Positions 48,272 to 59,102 of a DNA stretch of 64,000 nt are shown here, one piece after another (position 1 is the first letter of the stretch; each line of letters starts with the position of its first letter). Source of the DNA: Lumbricus rubellus (lineage: Eukaryota > Annelida > Clitellata > Crassiclitellata > Lumbricidae). Below the pieces are notes generated by a model. It was given only the letters and a program-made list of their open reading frames with translations. It was not told the DNA's origin and ran no database searches. The translations under genes were made by a program, and so were the position numbers. The DNA is taken from NCBI GenBank assembly GCA_945859605.1, contig OX243825.1:15747784-15811783 (forward strand). Direction: 5' to 3'.

Positions 48272-49133
48272 TGTCATGATTTGATTCCTTACCTAAGGAT
48301 ATCAGGGTCAGAGTTCCCTATATGCAGAGAAGTACGGGGGGGAAAGAACTAGCTCACTTACTTACCAACTCACGATGAAGGCCTAACTAGAAATTATAAC
48401 TCGAGATCATGTTTTCATATAAAATATTATTATTAATTCAGCACAGTCTTTTCGAATAGAACAGCAATTTCTGATATCTATCATTCACAGGCATCTTAAG
48501 TCTGCGTCGTAACACTTTAACCAGATAATAGCCGATAATCCTATTTCAGCCTAAATGACACCGTTCTTATCTTTAAACCCCAGAACAGACTATCCTACTT
48601 AAGTGCTTGTTAGACAGCTACAGAGGGCTGAGACTAAGGGATGAATCGCTAGGGATCCTGAAATCTAACTGCAACTGTTTTACTCCTAAGCTCTTAACCT
48701 AACCTAACCCAACCTAACTTGACTTAACTTAACCTAACTTAATTTAGCCCAACTTAACCTAACCCCAACTTAACTTAACCTAACTTAATTTAGCCTAACT
48801 TAACTTAACTTAACCTAACCCCAACTTAACCCAACTCTCCTGTATCCAGGCTGGAAGCCACCCGCCCAGATTTCTCGTTGGCATCGTCTTATATATTTCA
48901 CCGATCTGTATAGTATGCAGTTGCCATCCAATAATATCTTGCATCTCTGCGCGATCGGCGTCCCGGGCACGGCCTTCCTAGAAGTGGAGCCAATGAAATG
49001 AGTGCCTGTGTGTGCGTGCCTCGCCATGATTGACGGAATGTATTCATATAATTATGTCCTATGTCCTGTGCTCAAGTCATGTATCCTTATCTATATCTAT
49101 CTCTGTATATGCCTATGAATTGTCTTCATTACA
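48272..49133 (-). repeat. LTR (3' LTR in element orientation)
   Basis: Starts TG and ends CA on both strands. Appears identical to 54489-55350 throughout, including the TTAACC-like array at 48692-48836, implying recent insertion. Confidence 0.93.
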
Positions 49134-49143
49134 CCTCCCCACT
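49134..49143 (-). promoter_or_regulatory. Polypurine tract of the LTR element
   Basis: Minus strand AGTGGGGAGG immediately before the LTR start TGTAATG, where second-strand priming would occur. A single T interrupts it. Confidence 0.65.
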
Positions 49144-52100
49144 ATGCCGACGAAGGTACAATGTCCTCATTGTTCTAGTGTATGAATTAAGTGTGTGAAT
49201 TAAAGGTCCCGTCCAAAATTTTGCCTTAGATAGGAACGGTGTGGTTACATGAATGCATGCTAATAGTAAGCACAACCACAAAAGCACAACATCAATCGCT
49301 AAGTCCCTACAATATGACTTACACATTTGTATAACTTTAGCATAGTTAAAAGTCCATTCACGTTAGCAAATTATCAGAGATAGTTAAAATGTCCTTAAAG
49401 ATAAAAATGTTTTTACAAATACAATCGTTCTCATTTGAGTGCGATGGTCAAAATGATATTCAATAATATAGTCTTAAATGTCTTTGCATACGTTAAACTC
49501 TCTTATAATAATATACTTGAGTTCATTCAAACCGATACTACTAAACAGAGATGCAATCATATAAATGTGCAACAATAGTTCACTAGAATTCATACAATTG
49601 AGATTTGTTAACATAACTGTTCAAGACCAGTGTACTCGAATATGTCGTATTTAAATACACAAATATGAATGTTCATTACTAAACAGTATCTGAGAAATGA
49701 AAAAAATGTAGAAATAAGTTATCTTAAAATGGATGCACAACTTGTTCAACTGAAATAAATAGACAAAGTTATTTCGTACAACTCGTGACGTGTTAACCTG
49801 AGAAAAAAAAATAGACGTAATTTATAATCCTTCCAACTTACTAGTACACACAGTGCAAATATGAATTCGTACATTAAAACATTCCCAGTACTTGTGGATT
49901 GATGTGATAGCTTGTAATCACTTATGTTTAAACATGGTAAAAATTCACGAAATGCTGACAAATGCTTAATATGCCTTTTCTTGCAATATACTCGCTGTCT
50001 ATGTCAATCATTGTTGTAGTTCCTGCCTTAGTTGCCGTAATGATGGTAATAATCTGCTGCTGCACTTTATGAAGAGAGTATGCGGATAGCATTGGACTTG
50101 AAACTTGTGGCGGTAATTTGTGAATCATTCGAGATTGCCCAGTATAATGCCCACTCATAATCATCAAAAACGTGATCAAATCTGTCTTTAAGACGATGAC
50201 TGAATTTACAGACTGCAATGATACATCTTACCAAAGTCATAACTTCCAATAGGTCTACGGAATACTCTACATAGCCTAAGTACATGTAACTTGTTAAGTG
50301 CCTTGTGCTCATTCACGCGCATTCACATTGTCAACTTACCCGACAAAACATATCGTCGCAAAAATACTCGTGTGACTCTTACAATAATAATTATAAAAAA
50401 TGCGAATAATAAACTCGTAATGCGTAACTGGGGTAGCATCGTCCCATGTTAGCGTAACTGCGTGTCCGAGGAAGAACGTCTCGCGACCGCTTAACTCTGC
50501 GTAGGCCAACGGAGTCTGTGCCTCCCGTGATAACCTATAAAAAATCCTTAGAGTCTTATGTCACACTTGAATGCTTGAAATCAAAACGCTTTATCAGACA
50601 TTTGACTGAACGCAACCGCGCAGCATAAACTCTTGGCACCTCAACTTAGTCTACAACATACAGAAAGAAATAACTCGGTTTGTGCAATCTTGTCTCTCAT
50701 TTGATGAACGTACTTCAATGTTCGGTTATAGAGCATCTCTCAAAATCTCAAAATTTCCAAGCCTCAACCTCAAAATCTCTAGAGCGTGTAGATGTATAGC
50801 TCACTCCAATATATGAATGGTTAACTTGGCAGCCATAATAGAGTTGATCGAATAGATAACGGCAACGTAGGCTACATAACAACGATTTGTGAGCGCAGAG
50901 ATTTGTCAGCAACGAAATAGGTCAATATACATCATAGTCTAGTTGTCAATGAAGAAGGAAAACTAATATTCCCAAGCGAAAATCGAAAAACTGAAATAAT
51001 TTCATTCGACATGAAATTATAATAGGCCTCTGTCTTATGCGGTAGATCTCTAACGTTAATTCAATTCTGCTACAAATGTGAAGTGAAATTGTGCTGAAAC
51101 AATAGGCTTGTTACATGTAAGCTTCTGTCGTGCACTAGAAAATTCAAAACCACGTAAAAGCATAGGTAAATAACCATGACATCAAAAAAAATTCTGTCAC
51201 GAAGCAAGTACAATAGTTTAACCGATAATACGCGCAATTAATACGATTCAACGACATCTGAAATAGTAATACTACATTTTAACATAAATATTCCCTTCGC
51301 TGCTGAGACGTGCATGTAAGCGTAGACGTTATTCCGTACATAGATAAATAATGAAAGCGTGAAATAAAAAATGTCCCTTTTTCAGGTTTTGTGAGCACGT
51401 TTCAGTGTAGAGAATTTTACTCATAAAAGCTCTGTGCAGAACAGTACCAGATGTAGGCGAAATATTTGATAGACTAGGTGCGCACTCTGTCTTCAAAACA
51501 AGGCAACCATTTGCGCAGAAACCTAGAAACAAAATTCAAATCGTTGTGATTCTACACAATGTCATCTATATAAATGGTTGCTAATCGAAGTTACATGAGA
51601 CTACGATAACAATGTTATAACACGATAAACCTATAACAAATAATAAAAACACTGAAGAACCATTTATCAGAGTCCACGTTTGCATAATCACTACGGATGC
51701 AATTAATGGTGGGCTGAACTCTTCAGTCTCGACCCGTCGTGACTCTTCTAAATTGCTTTTCCCGGGGACATTAATCCTCTGAGTAATCTTCTATTCTGGC
51801 CTGGAAGTCTGATAAATGTGCAATTTAGTCTCTGTCGCTTTCTCGCGTCTGTCCTGGACTTTGGGCGATTAATTTGGCAAGGCGAGATGGAATGGACGAG
51901 ATAAATTGTCTCTCTGGGAATGAATTATTCCGTGGTCTGAAAAGTCGGCTCTGATAAATTGCGGTAATAAACTAAATTAGGTCTCTGTTCTGTCTTCTCA
52001 GTCTGACGCGACCGTCCTAGTTTTATTACTGTTTCTTGGTCCGTTTTCATCTCGTGAGTCGCAGAAGTTTGGTCCCGTCGTTTGTCAGAATAAATTATTC

Positions 52101-53849
52101 CATGTCCTGACGTTAATGGTTTCCGATAACGGATTACCGCTGAGTCCATGATAGCGCGCGTAATGGCATTTCTCGGAGATTAATGTTCCAGTGACCATTA
52201 TTCTTGTCTGCCCCACATTCAAATCCTTCCTCATTCCTCATTCCATTATCTGGTGCAATTTATTTGTGTCGAGGTCCGAGGATGGAGGGAAGACTTCCAT
52301 TAATATTCCTGCCTCTTCGTCCCTTTGTGGCATTTCCCGGAAGATTAGTATGTCTGTGTCCCTGCCATTATCTGGGCCTCTATGTCTCTTTGTAGACCTA
52401 CGAAGCCGTGTCATTTATCACGTCACAATCTAACTCGAGCTGAGTCAAGACAAATGCAACTGCCATACAGCGTTCTTCAAAGCTGTAAAAGACCACTCTA
52501 GAATATTTATTTCAGGTCCGTGTCCTAAGCTATACTCAGCCTATGAGTCCAAACCAATAATTATGTCTTACTTGCCAAACGCAGCGCGACTTCCTGCGTA
52601 ACTACAATTTTAGCCTGTGTTAAAAACCAGTCATGTCTTTAATAAGTCACATATTCTCTGACCAACAAGAGAGGAGACTAGTACGGTTAAATCTCTGACT
52701 AGAAAATACATGTCGAAGATACTACAAAATACAACACACGACCCACCTCAGGTCCTCGAAATTACACACCAAACAATAAGATGACAATTACAGATGTGCA
52801 CACCCTCTCACAAAAAAAAACACACACTAAGTCTTGTCCATTCATACCCAAAAATTAACCGCATGTACAACAGATGGTAGCCTATAATGACTAGTCCTAA
52901 TACTCCCGTTGCAACACTCATACATGAATGAAATTCACTCTGACATGCAAACGAAAACAAACACCTTTGTATAAAACTGTGCACGGCAAACTGAATTTAA
53001 CGGTATACCAAACAATGTAGGCCTATCGCAGCCTGACATACTCACGAATTATATAGCACAAGACTACGCTTCATGCCAGAAAACACAAACCAAACGTATA
53101 CAATCATAACCTATGGGTAGGCCTACTCTAAACGCAACATTTCCCAATACAGAATTAAAAGGAAAATCGCCTAATCTACACACTATCATTCAACACAAGG
53201 TGACGCGCTTTGCACTAGCGCCTTAAGTGAACGGCAAGAATGATCGTCAAATCACTTAGCATAGCTAATCACCAAACTCTATAATATCAGAATAAATACA
53301 AACTGTACAAATAATAATCTTGTATTAAAGGGTAGGGTATGTAGAACAATTTGGTCATTTAAATTCGGTTCAAAAGAAACTTCGATGGAATTAGAAGAGT
53401 CTATATTTAGGGCCTGACTCTAAGAAGTCATCTAATGAACTGTAATTAGTACACCAAATTTTTTTAAGGTCGCGATCCATCTACAGGTAGAAAAAAAATT
53501 GAGGTCTTTTATTATAATAATTCTCTCTAAGTGATCCTAGAGGAACAAGTGAGAAATAACTTGACTATAACTCGACTATAACTTTCACAATAAGGAAATA
53601 ATAATTATATTAAATCTCGCTTCTACATGTACATTTATAAGCATGATGCCTCTAACATCTTAAGTATACGGCCTACCATTGTTCCATAGGACCAAACTAA
53701 ACGTTCCGTTGCTACAAATGAGTGCAATATCGCCAAACATTATGCTAGTCGTAGGCTAATTAACAATAATCTTATCAAGGAGAAAATATATTTCTTCTCC
53801 AGCTTTAAACTCAATGTACTTATCTGAAAACGAGTCCTTCACGACCACA
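49144..53849. other. Non-coding interior of the LTR element
   Basis: 4.7 kb with only short random frames on either strand. A stretch at 51700-52420 has recurring ATTAAT, TCTGTGTC and TTTCCCGG motifs at irregular spacing. No relation to pol genes is seen. Confidence 0.6.
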
Positions 53850-54359
53850 TTACTTCTTGTTCTCCGACGTCTTGATGGCCTGAACGAATATTAATCGGAA
53901 AGAAAGTTCCATCAATTCTTCTTCCTCTTGAATGAATACAGGCTCCTCGGCGACCTGAACCGAACGTCGGCAGAGTCTTCGCCATCCACCAAAGACATCG
54001 ACTGGTAGCTTTAACGCAGCCATGTACGGACGCAAGAGCTCCGCACGTCCTCTTCCTGCTCGAGACGATCCGAAGGAATTACAGCGAGCACGCCATCCGT
54101 CCTTCACCTGGATGTCATGTGGGCTCCGACCACTGGACGAGCCTTCCAGCTCGTGGTTGAATGATGGTTTGCCATTAGACTGGCGCATCTGAAGCGTATC
54201 ATCTTGACACACGTAGTCGTCGTTCGGCGACTCAGATGACCTCGACGAACCAACCACGTTACGACCAGTTTCGGAATTCTCCGACGAGACAGTAGGTGAC
54301 CGTCGCGGTGTTGAATGACCTTCCCATTGACTCGAAACCAAATCCCCGGATTCTTCCAT
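53850..54359 (-). CDS. 169-codon frame at the 5' end of the LTR element
   Basis: Starts ATG about 130 bases inside the 5' LTR and encodes a Ser/Arg/Glu-rich protein with GSSRSSESPND and a FIQEEEELMELSF acidic segment. The position is that of gag, but no capsid or zinc-knuckle motif is visible. It may be a gag remnant or an unrelated accessory frame. Confidence 0.45.
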   Translation of the reverse strand: MEESGDLVSSQWEGHSTPRRSPTVSSENSETGRNVVGSSRSSESPNDDYVCQDDTLQMRQSNGKPSFNHELEGSSSGRSPHDIQVKDGWRARCNSFGSSRAGRGRAELLRPYMAALKLPVDVFGGWRRLCRRSVQVAEEPVFIQEEEELMELSFRLIFVQAIKTSENKK

Positions 54360-54472
54360 CGTGTTTAGGCCTGGTTAGAGAGCGATGGTTGAAGCCAATG
54401 ACTGCGTAACAAAAGATTCTGTTTCTGTCGTCCGCAGCACACCCGCTCCAATCCGAACGCCTCTTATGCAAA

Positions 54473-54486
54473 CCGGTTCTCGACCA
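54473..54486 (-). promoter_or_regulatory. Candidate tRNA primer-binding site
   Basis: TGGTCGAGAACCGG begins two bases inside the LTR on the minus strand. The TGG pairs with the CCA end of a tRNA; I cannot assign which tRNA. Confidence 0.45.
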
Positions 54487-54488
54487 CT

Positions 54489-55350
54489 TGTCATGATTTG
54501 ATTCCTTACCTAAGGATATCAGGGTCAGAGTTCCCTATATGCAGAGAAGTACGGGGGGGAAAGAACTAGCTCACTTACTTACCAACTCACGATGAAGGCC
54601 TAACTAGAAATTATAACTCGAGATCATGTTTTCATATAAAATATTATTATTAATTCAGCACAGTCTTTTCGAATAGAACAGCAATTTCTGATATCTATCA
54701 TTCACAGGCATCTTAAGTCTGCGTCGTAACACTTTAACCAGATAATAGCCGATAATCCTATTTCAGCCTAAATGACACCGTTCTTATCTTTAAACCCCAG
54801 AACAGACTATCCTACTTAAGTGCTTGTTAGACAGCTACAGAGGGCTGAGACTAAGGGATGAATCGCTAGGGATCCTGAAATCTAACTGCAACTGTTTTAC
54901 TCCTAAGCTCTTAACCTAACCTAACCCAACCTAACTTGACTTAACTTAACCTAACTTAATTTAGCCCAACTTAACCTAACCCCAACTTAACTTAACCTAA
55001 CTTAATTTAGCCTAACTTAACTTAACTTAACCTAACCCCAACTTAACCCAACTCTCCTGTATCCAGGCTGGAAGCCACCCGCCCAGATTTCTCGTTGGCA
55101 TCGTCTTATATATTTCACCGATCTGTATAGTATGCAGTTGCCATCCAATAATATCTTGCATCTCTGCGCGATCGGCGTCCCGGGCACGGCCTTCCTAGAA
55201 GTGGAGCCAATGAAATGAGTGCCTGTGTGTGCGTGCCTCGCCATGATTGACGGAATGTATTCATATAATTATGTCCTATGTCCTGTGCTCAAGTCATGTA
55301 TCCTTATCTATATCTATCTCTGTATATGCCTATGAATTGTCTTCATTACA
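54489..55350 (-). repeat. LTR (5' LTR in element orientation)
   Basis: 862 bp, partner of 48272-49133. The TTAACC-like array lies at 54909-55053. Confidence 0.93.
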
Positions 55351-55354
55351 GTGA

Positions 55355-56519
55355 TACAAACAAGGAAGTTACAGGGCTAAACAATTTTCAGTCTTTCATC
55401 GACAAATTATACACAACATACCACGCTTCACCAAAGAACAAGCGTGAACTTAAAGCATGTGCAGCGTTGCTGGAAAGCCAGATACTGTCAATAGGGCGCG
55501 TTTTTGACATACGCTGGGTTTCAAGCAGCGAGAGAACACTCAAAGCAGTGTGGACAAACTATCCTGCTCTATATGCACACTTTCTATCTGCATCCACAGA
55601 TCCAGAGAGAGACCACACAACCCGTCAGAAGTACAGTGGCCTAAATAAACGTCTCACCGCTGTTGGCTTCGTCAATAATGTTGGGGTGATGCTTGACGCA
55701 CTTACTGAATTAGGTGACCTGTCACGTGAGTTGCAGAAGCGTGATATGACCTTAACTCGGGCACAAAAACTTGTGGACCGTCAAATACGCGTCCTGGAAT
55801 CAATGGCTGACAACGCTGGTCCATATCTTAAAGAAGCCAAGGCAGGCATTGCGGAAAACAGCTTCAAAGGGATTCGTCTGGGCACAAATACAAAAGTAGA
55901 TATCGAACTTCGACAGGGACAATATTTTAAGAGTCTCGCCGCCAATCTTCGCCGTCGCATGCAGACCACAGAATCTTCAAACGTTGGCACAAGCGAAAAA
56001 GCTCGTGAGGCCAACATTCAAAAATACAACAACCTATTGGCCAGCATCGATGTGCTAAATAAAGACAGCTGGAAGGACAAGGAATGCGATGCTCTCTTTG
56101 GCGAAGCAGAAATAAAGTTCTTATGTGAGAAAATGAAGATTGACGAAAGAACCTGCATTTTGGCCTTCCGTGAATTCCGGGACGACAGCCGAGGGACGGC
56201 GATTCCGAAGATGCGGCATGCACTCCAACAGCTGTTTCACGCTGTTGACACATATGTGGTATCAACAGCAGAGTGCGAGAGGACATTCAGTGTCATGAAC
56301 GACATTTCAACTCCTATCCGAAGTAGGTTAAATGTGGCACACTTGGCACAACTGGTTTTTCTGAAATGCGTTGGTCCACCACTGTCCAAATTTAAGCCGA
56401 GCGACTATGTAGTGTCTTGGATTAAGAAAGGACGCAGATCTGCTGATGACACACATTGTCCTGATCGAACAACGAAGGAATCATCACATCCATATTACGA
56501 TCTATGGAAACTTCTATGA
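55355..56519 (+). CDS. hAT transposase, 3' part after the LTR insertion
   Basis: Continues the transposase in the same frame once the inserted element and one 4-bp duplication are discounted. It contains FDIRWVSSSERTLKAVW and the C-terminal dimerisation motif AECERTFSVMNDI with RSRLNVAHLAQLVFL, ending at TGA 56517. There are no internal stops or frameshifts, so the transposase was intact, or nearly so, when it was broken. Confidence 0.9.
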
Positions 56520-56846
56520 TACTAGTTTATCAGATTCACACTATAGTGACTATACGATATCATATGATATAGCAGATCTCCTCTCCACTGTCTGCAGTTT
56601 ATGATTGCTCTATCTGTATATTTCTATAGGCCTAAAGCTAAAAACACTAGGGCATAGTATAAAGTCTAGTAACAATTTTGCACGTTTTGGTGTAGCCTAT
56701 GCTATTTCCTAGTAATACGCCTAAGTTTTCAGTTTTTTAAAATAAAATTCAAATTTTAATCAATTTTAGGTGAATGAATAATCACTTAAATGTATTGCCA
56801 AAACAGGTCTCATTTGACTTCAATTGCTCTAAAATGCGTTGTCGGC

Positions 56847-56902
56847 TGGGGCTCCGCCCCAGACCCCGCTGGGGGAGCTTACGACGCTCCCCCAGACCCC
56901 CT
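56847..56902. repeat. GC-rich hairpin in hAT 3' UTR
   Basis: GGGGCTCCGCCCC followed by GACCCCGCTGGGGGAGC ... GCTCCCCCAGACCCC can fold into nested stems. It lies between the transposase stop and the terminal repeat. Confidence 0.75.
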
Positions 56903-57015
56903 AATCGTTAGAGGCTGAGATAGTACACTTGTAAAAATTCCCTTAGAAAAACCTGGAATGGTCTTTAAATCCATACCGGCACTTCTTATTTTCCACTTAC
57001 ATCCCTGACTTTATG

Positions 57016-57349
57016 CTTGAGATAGTGGTTGTATGTTATTCGATGCAAATACAACGACCACGTAGATGAGAAGAAGGCTTTGCGATGCACACTTGGCCTT
57101 GGTATCAGCCAATTCAAAGGGGAAGAGTTTTAACGAAGACGTTTGACAAGTTTTCCGGAAGACAAAATGGGGTGGCTTTGACATGAGACATTTAGGCCCA
57201 TTACCATAGGCGTAGGAGACGTGGGTCCAGTAGGGGGGGGCAAATGCCCCCGCCCCAAACTTCGGGCAAGTCTGGTTTTCGGGCAAGCAGACCATGGAAA
57301 AGAAAAAAATGTACTTATGTTAGTCTTGAGGGGTTGAAACTCCCCACCC
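57016..57349. other. Flank of the hAT element
   Basis: Holds GGGGGGGGCAAATGCCCCCGCCCC (57233-57256), a C/G palindrome like that in the 61210 MITE, and part of a related element; no gene. Confidence 0.5.
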
Positions 57350-57553
57350 TCTCACCCCCTCCTCTCCCCTCCCCCTCCCCCTTCCCCTCCCCTCCCCTCC
57401 CCCTCCCCTTCCCCCTCCCCCTCCCCCTCCCCTCCCCCTCCCCCTCCCCCTCCCCCTCCCCCTCCCCCTCCCCCTCCCCCTCCCCCTCCCCCTCCCCCTC
57501 CCCCTCCCCCTCCCCCTCCCCCTCCCCTTTCCCCTCCCCCTCCCCCTCCCCTT
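57350..57553. repeat. (CCCCCT)n polypyrimidine tract
   Basis: About 200 bases almost entirely CCCCCT hexamers. It is open in several frames as Pro/Ser or Arg/Gly repeats, which I treat as artefacts. Confidence 0.95.
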
Positions 57554-57930
57554 AGTCACGGCACGCGACCTCATTCATGTTTCGTCTGGTCACTGGTGAA
57601 GGCGTTTCGGAAATCTGGCAACCCTTCGGCTTTGTTGAATTTGCAAATGGAGGTCGAGCGGAATGCAAAGTTCACTTTTTGTGGAAAAGATTGCGTTTTT
57701 TCGGATAAAAGGAAAAATGTAAACTCTTCTATAGGAATGGAAGGTTTTGTTAAATTTTCAAAACAATCTGTGCGGTACTTTTCGAGAACACTTTACACAA
57801 ACTATTGGAAAGTTTCATTTTTATTTATATAGATATATATATAGATGACGAATGTATACTAAAGTGACTGGGGAGCCTACCGTCAAAGTGTTATACACAA
57901 TGTGGCCTATCGATAAAAGTGCCTGTATAC
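57554..57930. other. Spacer downstream of the methyltransferase gene
   Basis: Includes AAATCTGGCAACCCT at 57609, resembling one end of the 3343 MITE family. A 78-codon frame here has no recognisable motif and probably reflects chance. Confidence 0.45.
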
Positions 57931-58740
57931 TTATTGAGGCCTCTTTAGTACTCTACCAATTACGAGGCCATACTTATTCCGCAGTATCGGATGCGACGTA
58001 TACGTGCAGCGCATAAGTTCCCTCACTATTCCCTCCGTCACCACATCTTCCCACGCCTTTCCGAATTCCATTCCCCAGTCGGTCGGATAATCATCGAATA
58101 AAATCAGATTTCGATCCAAGTTAGCGATCTTCGCGAAGTTCTTGATATCAGCGAGAGAGACCGGATACACGTGACCGCCGTCGACGAACATTACGTCACA
58201 CCGGAAGTCCGGATTGGCGCGAATGAATTCCGGGATCGTCTGCGTTGAATCGCCGAAATGAATGTTGAATCTCGTCGGAAACAGTTCCGTCAGGTAGTCG
58301 GCCATTGGACGTGCGTAGGAATGGTCACCGATATCAAAGGAATGAACAACGGCAAGATCGTTGGCTGTGAGACAGTTGAAGGCACTGTGGCCGAGATTGA
58401 AGCCCGTTTCACAGACGCTACGAACCGCACTTTGACCGGTTAGGTGGTGCATGAGCATGTACAGTTCACTCGCGTGACCCGTGTACCCTTCGACTTGCGT
58501 GCCGTTGCCTGCAATTCGGGCTGCCTCGTTGAAAGCGGAACTCTTGAGACGGTAGCTCGGAGACATGGAGAAGCCTTCCATTGGAAAGAGATTCTCGCAG
58601 CTTCCGTGATTTTCGAATTTTAGATCCATTTTTAAATCGTTGGATCGGCTGAATAGAACGACGATCAGGAGGAGAAGCACAGCGCAGACTAAGATGCAGC
58701 AAACCCGTTTTTCGACAAGTTTCGACAGAGAAAGCATCAT
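57931..58740 (-). CDS. Type II membrane protein with class I methyltransferase (Methyltransf_24-like) domain
   Basis: A 269-residue frame. Residues 1-12 are cytosolic-type, 13-30 form a hydrophobic signal anchor (CCILVCAVLLLLIVVLF), and the rest would be lumenal. The SAM-binding motif is VCETGFNLGHSA (109-120), followed by HSFDIGDH (133-140), the acidic-loop DVMFVDGGHVYP (182-193) and ILFDDYPTDWG (213-223). The pattern fits small SAM-dependent methyltransferases of the Methyltransf_24 group; the substrate is unknown and a Golgi location is inferred from the anchor. A NGT sequon is at 79. An acceptor CTATTTCAG|AA lies two bases before the ATG, so the 5' UTR is probably spliced. No frameshift or stop; it looks functional. 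Confidence 0.88.
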   Translation of the reverse strand: MMLSLSKLVEKRVCCILVCAVLLLLIVVLFSRSNDLKMDLKFENHGSCENLFPMEGFSMSPSYRLKSSAFNEAARIAGNGTQVEGYTGHASELYMLMHHLTGQSAVRSVCETGFNLGHSAFNCLTANDLAVVHSFDIGDHSYARPMADYLTELFPTRFNIHFGDSTQTIPEFIRANPDFRCDVMFVDGGHVYPVSLADIKNFAKIANLDRNLILFDDYPTDWGMEFGKAWEDVVTEGIVRELMRCTYTSHPILRNKYGLVIGRVLKRPQ

Positions 58741-58798
58741 TTCTGAAATAGCATAAACGTTTTAAAACTCTAAACTAAGAATTAAACATTCTCGACAA

Positions 58799-58925
58799 CA
58801 GTGGCGTAGCCAGGAATTTCTGATGGGAGGGGGTTTATGATCGGATGCTTGTTTTTTCTTATATAAGTGGACAAATAACCTTTAAAAAACGTTTTTCCCT
58901 AAGCCAATGGGGAGTTTTAATAAAA
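58799..58925. mobile_element. Truncated CAGTGGCGTAG MITE
   Basis: CAGTGGCGTAGCCAGGAATT and the following 100 bases match the reverse complement of the 30524-30683 element. The other terminus is missing. It lies upstream of the methyltransferase gene. Confidence 0.75.
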
Positions 58926-59102
58926 TTACTAAATACAATGGATACAAATGATATAGCCTATAGGGACGGAGCGGCGGTTTGAGTATCTATTCTATGTAGT
59001 AGGCCCTAATGCAGTTTCTTTCGTCCTTTATCGGAAGTTCGAAGCTGCGCTTACGATTGCAAAGTCGAGTAGTCCGCCTTCCACTTCATTGGTCGTTGAT
59101 AG

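Larger units (their letters stand above)
48272..55350 (-). mobile_element. 7.1-kb LTR element lacking visible pol, nested in the hAT transposase
   Basis: Two 862-bp LTRs, with GTGA duplicated at 48268-48271 and 55351-55354. Minus orientation is supported by a purine tract (AGTGGGGAGG) abutting the LTR at 49134 and a TGG-starting primer-site candidate (TGGTCGAGAACCGG) two bases inside the LTR at 54486. The 5.35-kb interior has one frame of 169 codons and nothing resembling protease, reverse transcriptase or integrase, so it resembles a large non-autonomous retrotransposon derivative needing proteins from elsewhere. Confidence 0.88.
45622..57007 (+). mobile_element. Complete hAT element with OTU-transposase, split by a nested LTR element
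   Basis: Ends CAGGGTTGTAAGTG / CACTTACATCCCTG, with ACTTTATG duplicated at 45614-45621 and 57008-57015. CAGGG termini and an 8-bp duplication are hAT hallmarks. GTGCCGGTATGG-like motifs recur inside both ends. Excluding the nested 7.1-kb insertion, the element is about 4.3 kb and carries one transposase gene (46016 to 56519) with AATAAA at 56741. A GC-rich hairpin lies at 56847-56902. Confidence 0.92.

Noticed and set aside
48692..48836. Interstitial telomere from TTAACC-like repeats
   Set aside because: The units are irregular (AACCTAACTTAA) and lie inside an LTR present twice; not a TTAGGG array.
48815..49027. 70-codon minus-strand frame duplicated at 55032-55244
   Set aside because: Identical because it lies in the two LTRs; no motif and no sign of coding constraint.
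45622..57007. Two separate transposase genes at 46.6-48.3 kb and 55.3-56.5 kb
   Set aside because: The parts are complementary halves of one hAT protein separated by an LTR element with a target duplication, in the same frame.
57244..57574. Pro/Ser and Arg/Gly repeat proteins on opposite strands
   Set aside because: Translation of the CCCCCT tract; open in all frames because the repeat lacks stops.
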